From: Sipunculus nudus
Taxonomy: Eukaryota; Annelida; Sipuncula; Golfingiida; Sipunculidae
Direction of reading: 5' to 3'
Length of the DNA: 64,000 bases
NCBI GenBank assembly: GCA_026874595.1
Contig: CM049316.1
Span: forward strand, 43,415,695 to 43,479,694
Every line of letters begins with the position of its first letter. Positions within the stretch are counted from its first letter, which is position 1. The notes under the pieces were generated by a model. It was not told the origin of the DNA and made no database searches. It saw nothing but the letters and a program-made list of their open reading frames with translations. Positions 48,501 through 61,023 of the stretch are shown here, piece by piece. The translations under genes were made by a program, and so were the position numbers.

Positions 48501-49965
48501 AACATACAGGTGACTGAAGAGGGGCTGGATTAAGCCTTGGTCTGACATGGTCTCATAAAAACATTAATAAAGCTACAATATTTGGCCAATTTCTTTCAGC
48601 TTTCTAAACTACAAAGATGAAATCCTTATGTGTGCATGATATGAAAATTATATCAACAGTGCTCTCAGGAAACAAACGTGCCATGGTCAAAGTTGGGCAA
48701 AATTTAAGGTACTAATTTTATATTTATCCTAATAAATTTGAAAAATTCAGACCTAATTTTTGGTATTCAATTGAATCTTGATTAAATAATGTTACATCTC
48801 TGACAAAAAATCTCTAGCTTCAGCAATCCTCTTGTTAAGGGAGAAAATATATTTCTTGATTTTTTAAAAAGTGCATTATGTTTGGGTCCATAACTTAAAA
48901 CAATTATGCAATACTGACATCATTTCTGGCTGTGCATAGCAAATGTATAGAAAAATATGTATATTATATATAATCAAAGTCAGATCATTGGTTTTGATAT
49001 TAGGCAGTCTTACAGTGTAACAATGAGTTTTTAATGGAAAAAAGGAAGTTTTTCATTAATATTTCTAAGGAATTAAGTCCTAGTAATCAAATTCTTGGCA
49101 TGGTAGGGGATTTTGGAGACATCTTACTGTATGATAAATTTAAGGAACTTAGAGCTGAAGCTGGGGAGCTGAGCTCTAGCAAACTGCATAACACTAGCTT
49201 GATGTAAACTTGATGTGACATGGTGCTTGAAAACTTGAATAAAATCTACAGTTTTTGATCAACTGGTTTCAAATTTTTGGTGTTAACAGACAAAATGCTA
49301 TCAAAAACATGCTGTGAAAATTAAATCCACAGTACTCACATGAAAAAAACGTGCCATGGTCAAACTTGGGCAAAATTTAAGGTACCAATTTTATATTTTT
49401 GCCAATATTTAAAAAAATTTAACAGATTTTGATCTAATTTTTGGTATTCAATTAAATTTTGATCAATTAAAGTTGTATTCCTGAGAAAAAGTCCTTAACT
49501 TTAACACTTTTGGTCTTAAGTGACCAAATATCTTTCCTGATTTTTTTACAAAGTCCATTATGTTTGGGCCCATAACTTTTTTAAATTAAATAATACTGAA
49601 TTAATTTCTGGCATGTATATAGGAACTATATAGAGGAATATTTATGGTAAATATGAAGAAAACCAGATGAGTGGTTTTGATATTAGGCAGTCCTGAAGTG
49701 TGAAAATAGATTTCTAATAAAAATTTGAGGTTTTTCCTTAATATCTCGAAGGAACGACGTCCTGTTGACCCAATTTTTGACATAGTAGGAGATTTTGGGG
49801 ACATCTAACTATTGGCGAATTTCAGATTCGTAGGTCCAATGGTGTCAAAACGTGCCAGTCTTACGGACGGACATCCAGACAGAAGGACGGACTGACAGAC
49901 AGACGGACGACGGACAATGGACCACGACTATAGCTCAGATGACTTATAGTCAGCTGAGCTAAAAA
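45522..49965 (+). mobile_element. HP-5 element, complete, 4.4 kb with hairpin terminal inverted repeats
   Basis: The left end TTTTTAGCTCAGCTGACT (45522-45539) is the exact reverse complement of the right end (49948-49965). The inner arms AGTCATCTGAGCTA (45543-45556) and TAGCTCAGATGACT (49930-49943) also match, giving 35-bp terminal inverted repeats that differ only in the 3-nt loop and are themselves hairpins. Inside are a 25-bp tandem array (45670-46135), a long AT-rich stretch, and two related units of about 670 bp (anchors gccatggtcaaa near 48682 and 49352) ending in a gacggacgacgg tail. No coding capacity seen. No target-site duplication found. Confidence 0.75.
45670..46135 (+). repeat. 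25-bp tandem array inside HP-5
   Basis: About 18 imperfect copies of a unit like gtcaaggccacacacccagt plus ccaaa. A proline/serine/glutamine-rich 64-codon ORF (45661-45855) merely reads through it. Confidence 0.8.
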
Positions 49966-50100
49966 TACTTTTGATTTTCACCAAGCACAAGTTGTACAAC
50001 TGATGAAGAACTATAAGAAGCATATCAGCACTTGTTTCCAGTCAATATTATTCAAACTGTAAAACTTTTTAAAAGGGGCACCTTTTGTATATTAAGAAAA

Positions 50101-50574
50101 TGCCTACAGGCCTAATAAGAACCTGTGCAAGGTTTGGGAGTATGAATGGAGGTTAATTTTTTTTTTAATTTAATACTGATCCTCTTATGTCCTGCATATC
50201 TACCTTCATCATTATGATTTCAGCAAAATGGACGTTTTGGACCTGCACATTTCAGACTAGGACATTTTAAAACTAAGATGAATCAGTCAGGATATTTCAG
50301 ATATGTTCTTTTTGCCAGGGAGGATTACTGGGACACATGAACGGACAATTTGGCAGCATGGTTTAGGAGAAGAACATTATTAAATGTTTATAAGCTTTTT
50401 CCCTATAAAATCTAAGAAAATGCAGTTAGCCAAGAAATAAGCAAAATCCGATAGAATTTTTTAGATGATTTTTTGCAAAAAATTTGGTGATGCTACCTCC
50501 TGCCATTTTGTGATAGCTATGACGCATGACAGACGACACCACACCATCGCATAAGCTCATAGATTCGCTAAAAA
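50101..50574 (+). mobile_element. HP-6 element, heavily deleted copy
   Basis: Begins tgcctacaggcctaataag and ends accatcgcataagctcatag...cgctaaaaa; the middle retains only part of the 3' module (tctaagaaaatgcagttagc). Confidence 0.6.
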
Positions 50575-50869
50575 TGCAAACCCAGTTTTTTCAAACAGTT
50601 GAAGGATATAGTTCCACTAGTTCTTATCTGGGCATTCTGCATCTAGACGATTTGTCTAGCCGATGTGTCTAGACATCTTTACACATTGTCTAGACACCAG
50701 ACACACCCAGGTCAGTTGCCATGGTGATGTCTGGACCTCACCTGGTTGAACTGATTGACCTCTTGAATTGGCATGTTGAAACTTAGCATGTTGTCAAATC
50801 TGTTTTCAAACACTGAAAGCCTTTTTCAATTGGCTACACTGCTTTTAAAAGCTGCATTTACCCAATCTA

Positions 50870-51474
50870 TTCTGATAAAACCTGCAGAACCCAACCACAG
50901 AATAATTCTTGTAAAGTTTAAACCAATCAGCTTAACAGTTTCATCATGAAACAGTGTATATATGCTAGAAGAGTCTAAAATTACATTTTTGTTTGTAAAA
51001 AACAGATCAATGTAGGTGGCGCCACCAATACCTCAATTTCAGATATGACTTATGTGACAAACATTGGCATAAAATTTGGTGATGATAGCTCCAGCTGTTT
51101 CTGAGATTTTAATTTTAGTGTGCTTTTTTTGGACAGATGACTAAGTTCAACCTCCTGTAACTTGGCCAAAAATCTTCGAACTGGAACAATTCAAACGAAC
51201 TTGAGAGATTGTTCCAGGGATCATTTCTGTGAAATATTGGACAGTTTGGCTGCAAAGTTTCAGAGAAGATGATTTTAAAAGGTATTTAGGTTTTATCCTT
51301 TAAAAAATCAAAGTTAATGCAGATACCCAAAAAATAAGCTCAATCCAATGAAGTTTGACATGTAACTGATTCTAACATGCAATTTGGAGCTGCTAGCTCT
51401 GACGGTTTCTGAGATAGCATGGTAATGTACGGACAATGGTGCACCATCCCATAAGCTCACAGGTTCACTAAAAA
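50870..51474 (+). mobile_element. HP-6 element, 3' fragment
   Basis: Matches the 3' modules of the long copy, including an intact palindrome (51015-51026), and ends ataagctcacaggttcacta with AAAA. Confidence 0.6.
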
Positions 51475-52203
51475 GCACAACATATATTTATGCTGGTTTA
51501 CAGTTAATCAATGAGTGATTCCTGTACACTAGTCTTTGTTACAAAGTGGTAAAATATTAATTATCATCAGTTCAAACAGAGACCCCCATATGCCTCAGAA
51601 CACTACATAAGGTCACCATGAGTGCCTAAAAGAGTGCCTCATATTAGTTATTACAACTATAGTTGTACAATCCATGTAAAATATACAAAGTTTATACTGA
51701 GCACAGGTAAGTTCTGAAAGAAAAGAATTATATATCTTACGATATAAAGGAGGGATGAATTACAAACCATCTAACTAACTGTTAAAGTAAATGTTTAATT
51801 ACTCAAACAAGACATGACTATAAAGTGAAATGACCTGAAAGATAGTGGACAAGCAAATCATTTTTACCATTTCTTGGATTAGTTTATTTACTAATGCTTA
51901 CCTCATTTCCAGTCTTCTATTAGGTTATTATAGAATCCTGTGAGTCATATTCCATGTCTACCACAACCAGCACAGGGTCAATGTACAATACTCAGTGGGT
52001 TTCTTTTTATCCATGACGCGGATATAAATATAAAGTTCATTCTAGAGTTTGTGTTGTTGTCTCCGCCAGAAGGGTATGCATTCATCTCTGTTCAATTGTG
52101 TTTAAGTGTGTGTTTGTTCACAAAATAATCAGTAACACAATCTCTCACAATCCATTATCTGAAACCCATGCAATGCAAATTATCTGTTTAACAACTATAT
52201 ATA

Positions 52204-54134
52204 GTATCCCCAGACAATTAATCCCCCCCCCCACCCTCTTTAAGAATAGGCCCCCCATCTTCAGCAACAATTAATATCAGACCACTCTCATAGAAAAGGT
52301 CACTCTCATAGAAAAGATTAATCACCCCAATTTTAATATACATCATCCCCTAATCCATGTCTATGTATATGCATACTATGAAAGAAATCTGTCCATTAGT
52401 TTTTGACTTATAATGCTCACAGTACTGTAAAGTAGCAATGATGGGGTATTAAACGGCACGAAAACAAGTAAAAGAATAACAGGTGGTGCTACCAGTTTCT
52501 GGTACATGACAACACTATCCAAGATCTTCGGTCAAGTTGATATTTGGACCAATCCATGCATCCCTTATTGAGATATATTAATGATTTTGTGTGATTTTCA
52601 CCATATATGGCAATATTCAAGGTCAAGGCCCCTCTCACAGGAAAGGTCATGACCTAAATTTATATATACATCATCCCATAACCCATGTCTATGTATATGC
52701 ATAATATGAAAGAAATCTGTCCATTAGTTTTTGACTTATAATGCTCACAGTACTGTTAAGTAGCAATGATGGGTGTATTAAACGGCACAAAACAAGTAAA
52801 AGAATTACAGGTGGCGCCACCAGTTTCCAGTACATGACAAGACTATCCGAGGTCTCCAATCAAGTTGATTTTTGGACCAATCCATGCATCCCTTATTGAG
52901 ATATTAATGATTTTGTGTGATTTTCACTATATATGGCAATATTCAAGGTCAAGGCCACTCTCATAGGAAAGTTCATGACCCCAATTTTAACAAACATCAT
53001 CCCATAACCCATGTCTATGCCTTATATGCATAATATGAAAGAAATCTGTCTATTAGTTTTTGATTTATAATGCTAACAGTACTGTAAAGTAGCAATGATT
53101 GGGGTATTAAACAGCACAAAACAAGTAAAAGAAAAACAGGTGACACTACCAGTTACCAGTACATGACAATACCATCCATGATCTTTGGTCAAATTGATTT
53201 TTGGACCAATCAAGTAATCCCTTTTTGAGATATTAATGATTTTGTGTGATTTTCACCATATATGGCAATATTAAAGGTTAAGGCCACTCTCATAGGAAAG
53301 GTCATGACCCCAATTTACATATACATCATCCCATAACCCATGTCTATGCCGTATATGCATAATATGAAAGAAATCTGTCCATTAGTTTTTGACATATAAT
53401 ATGCTCACAGTACTGTAAAGTAGCAATGATAGGGTATTAAACAGCACAAAAACAAGTAAAAGAAAAACAGGTGGCGCCACCAGTTACCAGTACATGACAA
53501 TACCATCCATGATCTTTGGTCAAATTGATTTTTGGACCAATCAAGTAATCCCTTTTTGAGATATTAATGATTTTGTGTGATTTTCACCATATATGGCAAT
53601 ATTAAAGGTTAAGGCCACTCTCATAGGAAAGGTCATGACCCCAATTTAAATAAACATCATCCCATAACCCATATCTATGTATATCCATTATATAAAAGAA
53701 ATCTGTCCATTAGTTTTTGACTTATAATGCTCACAGTACTGTCAAGTGGCAATTTTGGGGGTATTAAAAGGCACTAAAACAAGTAAAGAATAAAAGGTGG
53801 CCCAACCAGTTTCCTGTACATGACAATACTATCCAAGATCTTCAGTCAAGTTGATTTTTGGACCAATCCATGCATCCTTTATTGAGATATTAATGATTTT
53901 GTATGATTTTCCTCAAAACTTGACCTATTCAAGGTCAGGACACTCTCCTAGTAAAGGTCATGATCTCATTTTAAAAAGGCATTGTCCTCTCACCAATATC
54001 TATACATATACCAAGTTTGGTAAAGATCCGTGAAATATTTTTTGAGTTATCGCGACAAGAAGATTTATATGCGATGGCGGCAGCAGCAGGACCGGTATAA
54101 AAACATTTTATCCCCCGACTTTGTCTGGGGATAC
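52204..54134 (+). mobile_element. HP-2 element, copy with five 328-bp core units
   Basis: 5' GTATCCCCAGACAA (52204-52217) is the exact reverse complement of 3' TTGTCTGGGGATAC (54121-54134). The 3' end is a hairpin, TATCCCC paired with GGGGATA enclosing GAC-ttt-GTC. Five direct repeats of about 328 bp are marked by ctgtccattag-type anchors at 52390, 52718, 53046, 53375 and 53702. Each has a palindrome site; those at 52809 and 53469 are intact, the others decayed. The CTAGA start is lost, but a 12-bp palindrome (actatatatagt) sits where the 5' hairpin belongs. Confidence 0.78.
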
Positions 54135-56128
54135 AATTATTAACAGAAACTGAACATTAGTCTCTCATTTTGGATTCTCTTATCTAGAAAATGAAGGCCT
54201 CAGTACAGACTTTCAAAGCTTGGTTTAATTAAATTGGCCAACCTCCCACTTTTTCAAACAGCAGTGAAATTTTGGTGGTTTCAATGAATACTCAGACATT
54301 GACATACAATTTTTGAGTATAAATAAAGCAGACTACGTCTGCCCCCTTGTATCCTTTTGTAATATGTTTTACTTTTAACAAACTACAGATACAGTAAGGC
54401 CTGTGGCCTTCCCAACAGGCCTGTGAAACCTGGAAACTGCAGGGTCATGCAGCTGCAGCTGTATAATTTTTATACAAATTTAAAACCAAGTATGCATGCT
54501 TATGCTGTACAATTTTTCAAATATGATCATTGTATAATTATCTATCTAAAAATACTGAGAGAACTTTACAAAGTATGCATGCTCATGCTGTAAAATTATC
54601 AAATATAGTCACTCTATGTTTATCTATCAATAATTAAACTTTAGGGAAATTCCTATTTGAACTATAAGCTAGTCCCAGGAATACAAAATGTCTTCAGCTG
54701 ATATCAAATTAAAGCAGTCCTGGGCAGCAAAAGAACATTGGTTGGAAAATACTTCAAAATTCAGTCCACTTCCGAAATGTTACATTTTGCAAGATGAAAG
54801 ATTATGTGTGAGGATGATCGATGCACATCCATAAACTTTTATAAAAGAATTAAAAATACCTGTGTAAATAAGTGTTGGGTGCACAAAAATTTACTGGAAG
54901 CACATATATGGTCAGCAAAGACAAAAACCTGAAAGGTACAGAAATCAATTTCTTGAGTGCAAGTGAATCAACAACAAGTCAGACACAAGGACCTGAGGAG
55001 TTGCTATGATATCACTTCTTGCAAAGCTTCGCATTCTACGTTTGTGTGCACAGAAAGCTCAGAGATAAGTTGTATAATTAAAGCGGACCAATCCAACTAT
55101 ACTGCGTCACTATCCCAACACCGCTGACAGACCCGGGGCCAGGTAAGACCCCTCAGTTTATTGATAAGTCATCAATATTACCCAGCCAGACTCAGGGCCC
55201 GTTGAGTCAATTGAGTAACGATCTGAAGAGAGTGCTTAGATCACGTACATGTCTGCTGCTTAGAAACAAAGCTAGCACTTAACATAAGCTGTGACTGACA
55301 TCTTCAGCACTAGCGGTAAGCTGCTTTTTTATCATTAATTTATCAAGGGAATCATTTATATAAAGTTGCTTTCTTTGTACTAGTTAAGGATCCCACTCTC
55401 CTTTTTTTCCACTGCATAAGCTTATGGTCTTAAATACTTCTGAGTCCAGTCTTACAACCAAAGTGACAGGGGTTTATTTTTGCAGACACCACAAATTCTA
55501 ACACAGCCAAAAGATTTTTTACTTCAAGCAGTGATTAAATATTATATTAATCATTATTAATTATTAATTGAAATATCAATTATTTCTTTAATATAACAGT
55601 AAATTTGAGTATTTCTTGAAAGTTGTACATGCTAAAAAAATTACTGACACTAATTGATTCAAAGGTTAAGAATCCAATTAAATCTAATAAAATGCACTAT
55701 TAAATACAAGCCCTTATCTAGAATAGTACCTAATGTAATATGAGATCAATACCTCTTGTAACAAAGGTTAGTTCTGAATATCATACCACAAAGAGGTACA
55801 TTTGATTTTCTGAAACACTGCACCTGCTAGTCTATGGTATTTTTTCCAATTTTTTCCCTTTAAAAACTATAAAGAAATTGTGTAACTGAGGAGATTTTGT
55901 TAATTCAATAATTGTGAAAATAAATTCTTAAGCAGCAATGAGCTTGCAGTCACAGTGCACCTGTACTCTGGAACAGGTATATACTGAAGTTACCTTTATA
56001 TTTGGGAGCTTTTTGTTATATTTTTACAATATTTGTGAATGTGAAATAATCACATATATGAATCCCTAGGGAGTAAGATGAAATTGGCTAGTTTCATTAC
56101 AATAATACTGATTGTCATGTTTGACAAA
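54135..56128. other. Unique region, nothing coding recognised
   Basis: Includes a GC-richer island at about 55080-55320 (attgataagtcatcaat; gccagactcagggcccgttg) without an ORF. The remainder is AT-rich. Confidence 0.45.
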
Positions 56129-57190
56129 CTAGAATACAGGTAGTCGACAAGATACTCCATGTATCCGCCAAAATCAGAGTAGGACAGGTGAAGTGAGGCA
56201 TGGATTGAGTGGCAAGGGGAAATAGAGTTAGATGTGTTACATATTAGCATGAATGTCTGACAAGTAAACATGACTGTAGGTGGCTCCACCTGTAATTTGA
56301 ACAAGAAACTATCCCAGATGTATACACATGCAAAATTTTAGGTGGAAAAGTCAAACAACTGCCAAGGTATGAGTGATTTTTATCCCACAGCAGACAAACA
56401 GATGGACGCTGTTCAAAAATGGTTGCAGGTGGTGCCACCAGTTTCTTATATGATAAAGAACTATGTGAGATCTAAACACATGCAAATTTCAGGAAGATAT
56501 GTCAAACCAGTCCGGAGATATAAGCAATGATGTGTGCAGCGTAAACATGAATGTAGGGGGCGCCACCTGTCATAAAATCAAGAAAGCTATCCAGGATGTA
56601 AAAACATGTCAAATTTCTGGTGAAACGAATAAATTGACGCTGTGCAAAAATGATTGCAGGTGGTGCCACCAGTTTCTTGTATGATAAAGAACTATGTGAG
56701 ATCTAAACACATGCAAATTTTCAGGAAGATACATCAAACCAGTCCGGAGATATAAGCAAAGATGTGTGTAGCGTGAACGTGAATGTAGCGGGTGCCACCT
56801 ATAATAAAATCAAGAAAGCTATCCAGGATGTATACACATGCCAAATTTCAGGTGGATAAGTCAAACCACTGCTAAGAGATGAATTATTTTAGCCCAAGTC
56901 AAACGAATAGATGGACGCTGTGCGAAAATGGTTGCAGGTGGCGCCATCAGTTTATTTTATGATAAAGAGCTATGTGAGATCTTAACACATGCAAATTTTC
57001 AGGAAGATTTGTCAAACCAGTCCGGAGATACAAGCATGGATGTCGGCAGCATGAACGTAAATGTAGGTGGCGCCACCTGTCATAAAATCAAGAAAAGATA
57101 TCCAGGATGTATATGCATGTCAAATTTCAGGTGAATTAGTCAAATCACTGCAGACATATGAGTGATTTTAACATTGTTTTGGCGGATACA
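56129..57190 (+). mobile_element. HP-1 element, copy with about three core units
   Basis: CTAGA start, partly decayed 5' hairpin, TGTATCCGCCAAAA, then palindrome sites at 56279, 56428, 56556, 56659, 56788, 56937 and 57066 with the same alternating spacing (one interval shortened to 103). The 3' end is ttttggcggataca (57177-57190); the proximal arm of its hairpin is lost. Most palindromes here carry one or two substitutions, so this copy looks older than the one at 19643. Confidence 0.75.
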
Positions 57191-57349
57191 ATCATTACAA
57201 AATATATATACATGTAAAGGACAATAAATTGTTACACAATATGCAAATCACCATACTGGGATATATCTCTAATAATATATGCACATCCCTAGCTTTCTGT
57301 AAGCTAAGGTGTCTTTGATTCAATTTAAAAAGAACTAAGGGACTGCATG

Positions 57350-57490
57350 TTGAATTTTTATTCATAGGTCCAACAGTTTCAAAACATGCCTAGTTAACAG
57401 AAGGCCAGAATGCTGCATGGACCAACAATGAAAAAAGGACCATCTAAATTATAGCTCAAATGACTTGTACTTAGCTGAGCTAAAAAAAAA
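57350..57490 (+). mobile_element. HP-5 element, 3' end fragment
   Basis: Carries aggtccaacagtttcaaaac, a decayed tail block and the terminal hairpin tatagctcaaatgact...agctgagctaaaaa. 5'-truncated. Confidence 0.65.
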
Positions 57491-59204
57491 ATGTACTATT
57501 ATGAAGGGTAGTTTGTCACCCTTAAAACACAATGAAGCTTGCATAACATATTGGTAACTTTCAAAGCTTTTCTACAAGATATGATAAAAATACACTGAGA
57601 ACAACTGACCTAGCAAGAACCAATGCACGATCCATAGATGCACACAACATTTTTGGACATTTGACCAACACTGGGTAAAAACATGTATTTGCTTGTAATG
57701 AACAATTTTTATAAACTACCATGTCTGCAACAATTGTGTAAAATGCAAAAGCCTTGTGTGACTGCAAATTACAGTGAAAGTCTGGAAGATAACTTTGGTG
57801 CAGTTTAATAGATTTTGATAAAGATAACTCGAGATCTATATCTTTGAGCTAAACTTAAAAATAAAACTAATAACAAATTGTATGGATCTATGCATTAGCT
57901 ATCACTGTAACATACAGTTATCTGTAATTAAAATACCAGGGCTGAAGCAAAAGAAGTAGTATGTAACCTTAGTTGGACAGCTAAAACAGGGAGACCTTGT
58001 TTAAGTTTTCCTTTGATATCTGATCACCGACAACCCTGGCCATGTTTAATGTTCCTGGGCCAGTAGTTAAGGGGACTACCAGGTTACGTTTAAATACCCA
58101 GGCCCGGAGAACTTATCATTGATCGCTACATATGCATTCAGAGTCTCAGAGTAAAAAACATACCCTCTGTTAAGTATTTGGTACTTTGGAAACTCATCTA
58201 GGGAAAGAGCACTGCAAGGTGTCCTAATCCCTGGAGTACCTACAGGAGTTATTGCAGCCTGAAGCGATCTGACGCATAATTAACAGAAATCACAGGAATG
58301 TCTTTTAAAAACATAAAGACATATCCATTGTGCAACATACTTCTGTTAATGATACTCTGGCAGGCAGCACTGTTAGATGAAAATGAATTCTATCAGTGCT
58401 GGGAAATCTAATGTTTTTTGATTTGCTGTTCCTGTGACTTGGATATATCAGCAGGTTTTGCGCCCTTGTGTTACTGTATGATGCACCTGGTCCTCATTAA
58501 ATAAGGCTCCTGACCTTTAAATCCAGCAGCAGGTCTGGTTAATGATACCCAGGCCTCTGTATATATTCTCCTTGAAGTATCTCTTTTACATAACATCTTA
58601 TCACTGGTTCTCTTTAAGTTAGTATCCAAGTCTGAAGGCTGCAGATGATTTTATGTTCAAGGTTCAGATATATACCCTGGATACACATACACAAAGTTAA
58701 CACACATGTATGTAGAATAAAAGCAAGAAAACTATTATTTTCAAAGCTCTGTGTGCAACCTGGAATTTTTAGATCCTTTATAAATAAATACCTTCACAAT
58801 AAAGAGGTAAGTGTACTTGCACGTCATAATGGCCCATGAATCATAATAATCTGCTCACCAATGACGCACAAGTGAGAAAAAACATATGTTCAGTGAATGT
58901 AATTAGATCAGACTAGTAAATTTCACACCAAAGTTTAAGCTAGATATGTTGCTCCTAGAATTAATACAAGGAAGTATTCATATTCCCAGGTGTATATGAA
59001 TTATCTGTTTTTAGTTTCTTCATAAATACTTTTCAGAAGAAAAGAGTAAAACCTTATCATCATTATGTTTCTCAGATTCTACTGAAGTGTCCATCAATGA
59101 GGCACAAATTAAACAAAATCAAGTGGTTCTTCTTATAAGCTTGTCACAAATGACATAATTCATATCTAGACAAAGATTCATGACATTTTGTTCAATAATG
59201 TTAG
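57491..59204. other. Unique region with GC-richer islands, no gene seen
   Basis: About 57990-58630 has less AT bias than its surroundings and no repeat match in the window; no open frame with splice signals. Could be conserved non-coding sequence or a UTR. Confidence 0.4.
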
Positions 59205-59361
59205 GAGAACTTAGGGATATCTAGCTGTATGTCAAATTTTGGAATCGAAGGTCCTACAGTTTGAAATAATACCCTGTCAACGGCTGGCCGGCAAGACAGC
59301 CAGACAAGGGATTATTAAGGACAATGCTAGGCCAGCTCACTTATAGTCAGCTGAGCTAAAA
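59205..59361 (+). mobile_element. HP-5 element, 3' end fragment
   Basis: Carries ggagaacttagggatatcta, gaaggtcctacagttt and the terminal tatagtcagctgagctaaaaa; the proximal hairpin arm is reduced to cagctcactta. 5'-truncated. Confidence 0.65.
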
Positions 59362-59653
59362 ATGAATATATATACATATATTAGAAATTTTCATGCAATA
59401 TATAAATAAAAATATAAATTATAATATTATAAGTTAAAAAAATGTTTTCTTTACTGAAAACTGACTTTACTTGTTTGGTTTACTGAAAAACAAGCTTTGA
59501 TTATAAGAGATTGAGAAATTTATATAGCCATACCACAAAGTACCACATTTCATATAAGACTCCACAGGTTATGAAAACAAGATTTCTAATATGAAAACAG
59601 CATTATTAATATCCAGCAGGGCTCCAAGGTCTAAGTTCCAACAGCTTTGAAAC

Positions 59654-60031
59654 ATGACCTGTAACAGCCTAAAGAAACGTCTGACGGATATTATTTCATC
59701 ACAGCTACAGCACTTCAAAGTCCTGCAACATGAAATTTCTATGACCCTGCTCCTAGCAAACACCTCATGCTGGGAATGGTTAAAATCAAAGATACTTCAG
59801 AGACAAGGATTTTCCTGCACAGACATACCCATCATAAAGCAAATGGGCACAGGAAGTTTAGCGTCAGTATTTCCATCAATCAATGCCGATTATATACAAT
59901 CATCACATGGTAAACTGTGGTTAACAGCAAGGAAATTTCAACTGAGCAAACACGGGGTCTTTGATGCTGAGACTTTAATTATCCTGCATCCCTCGGTACA
60001 GCTAGCCAAAGTGACTCATAATTATGATTAG
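59654..60031 (+). CDS. Unassigned 125-codon ORF
   Basis: Longest uninterrupted ATG-initiated ORF in the window, in a stretch of higher GC than its flanks. The product would be 125 residues, basic, starting MTCNSLKKRLTDII, with no signal peptide, membrane segment or motif I recognise. No TATA box, splice signals or polyadenylation signal tie it to a gene. An opposing 64-codon ORF overlaps its start (59569-59763). It could be a single-exon gene, part of a UTR or chance. Confidence 0.2.
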   Translation: MTCNSLKKRLTDIISSQLQHFKVLQHEISMTLLLANTSCWEWLKSKILQRQGFSCTDIPIIKQMGTGSLASVFPSINADYIQSSHGKLWLTARKFQLSKHGVFDAETLIILHPSVQLAKVTHNYD

Positions 60032-60335
60032 TCTTGCTTGTGATATTTTCAAGAAACCGGAAAGTCTTGAAGATGACTTAAGTGCAGTTTTATTGATTTT
60101 TTAAAAAGTTCACTTGAGAAAAATCTTATGGCTTTTGAAAACAACAAGACCCAGGGGTCTCATGTTCATCCTGTGCCTAACTTTACATGTAGCTGGTTTT
60201 TCAACAAATATAACATTTAGAGTAAAAATACCATATTTCAGCAATAACTGAGATATTTGGTGGCATTCATTTATATTTTATACACCAAATAGATAAAAAA
60301 TTTAATTTCCATGGAGAAAGAAATTTTGAATGATT

Positions 60336-60523
60336 TACAGAAGAACCTGTCTGTAAGACCACCAGTGTCTAGTAAGACCACCTGTCCATTAAGACAACAT
60401 TTGGATAAACCAAAAACATTCAGATTAGTTATATCTGACCTTTCTTATAAGTCGACCAGTGATTTAAGACCACTGTTGGCCATGCAGTCTTATGGGTGGT
60501 CTTATCACAAATGTTTCACTGTA
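60336..60523. mobile_element. MITE, gaccacc-rich, related to 19282 type
   Basis: tacagaagaacctgtctgta and the inverse of the right end (gtttcactgta) pair partially; the interior has repeated taagaccacc and its reverse ggtggtctta. Older than the 19282 copy. Confidence 0.5.
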
Positions 60524-61023
60524 ATTTAATTCTTACACCTAATTTTTTCTTACACAGATTTGATTGTCATGAGGTGAAAGAAGGAATTCTAATCTGATCT
60601 GTGAAAAAAAAAAATTAAAAAAAAATTACTTTGGGTTGCAGAATATACAGCAGATGATCAGACAGCAGCAACATTATCATGTTCCTGTAAAATTAAATGA
60701 CAATGGCTGCAACTGTTCTCAAGATATTGGAAAAATACTCTCCATGATGTATGTGAACATATATTTTGTCTCTTTTTTTTTTTGCAATTTGACAAACAGA
60801 TAATTTATAAAGTGGGACCAGTATGAACATTCATCAAACAGTTTTACAGGGCTCTTTATCAAAATCCACTGAACAGTTCTGGAGTGATCTTTACTAAGAT
60901 TTATCAATCAGATCAATAGCTATCTTATTAAGACCTATCAAACTGTTTTAGAGTAATCTTTATCAAAATCTATCAAACTGTTCCCGAGTGATCTTTATCA
61001 GAATCCACTGAACTTTTCTTGAG

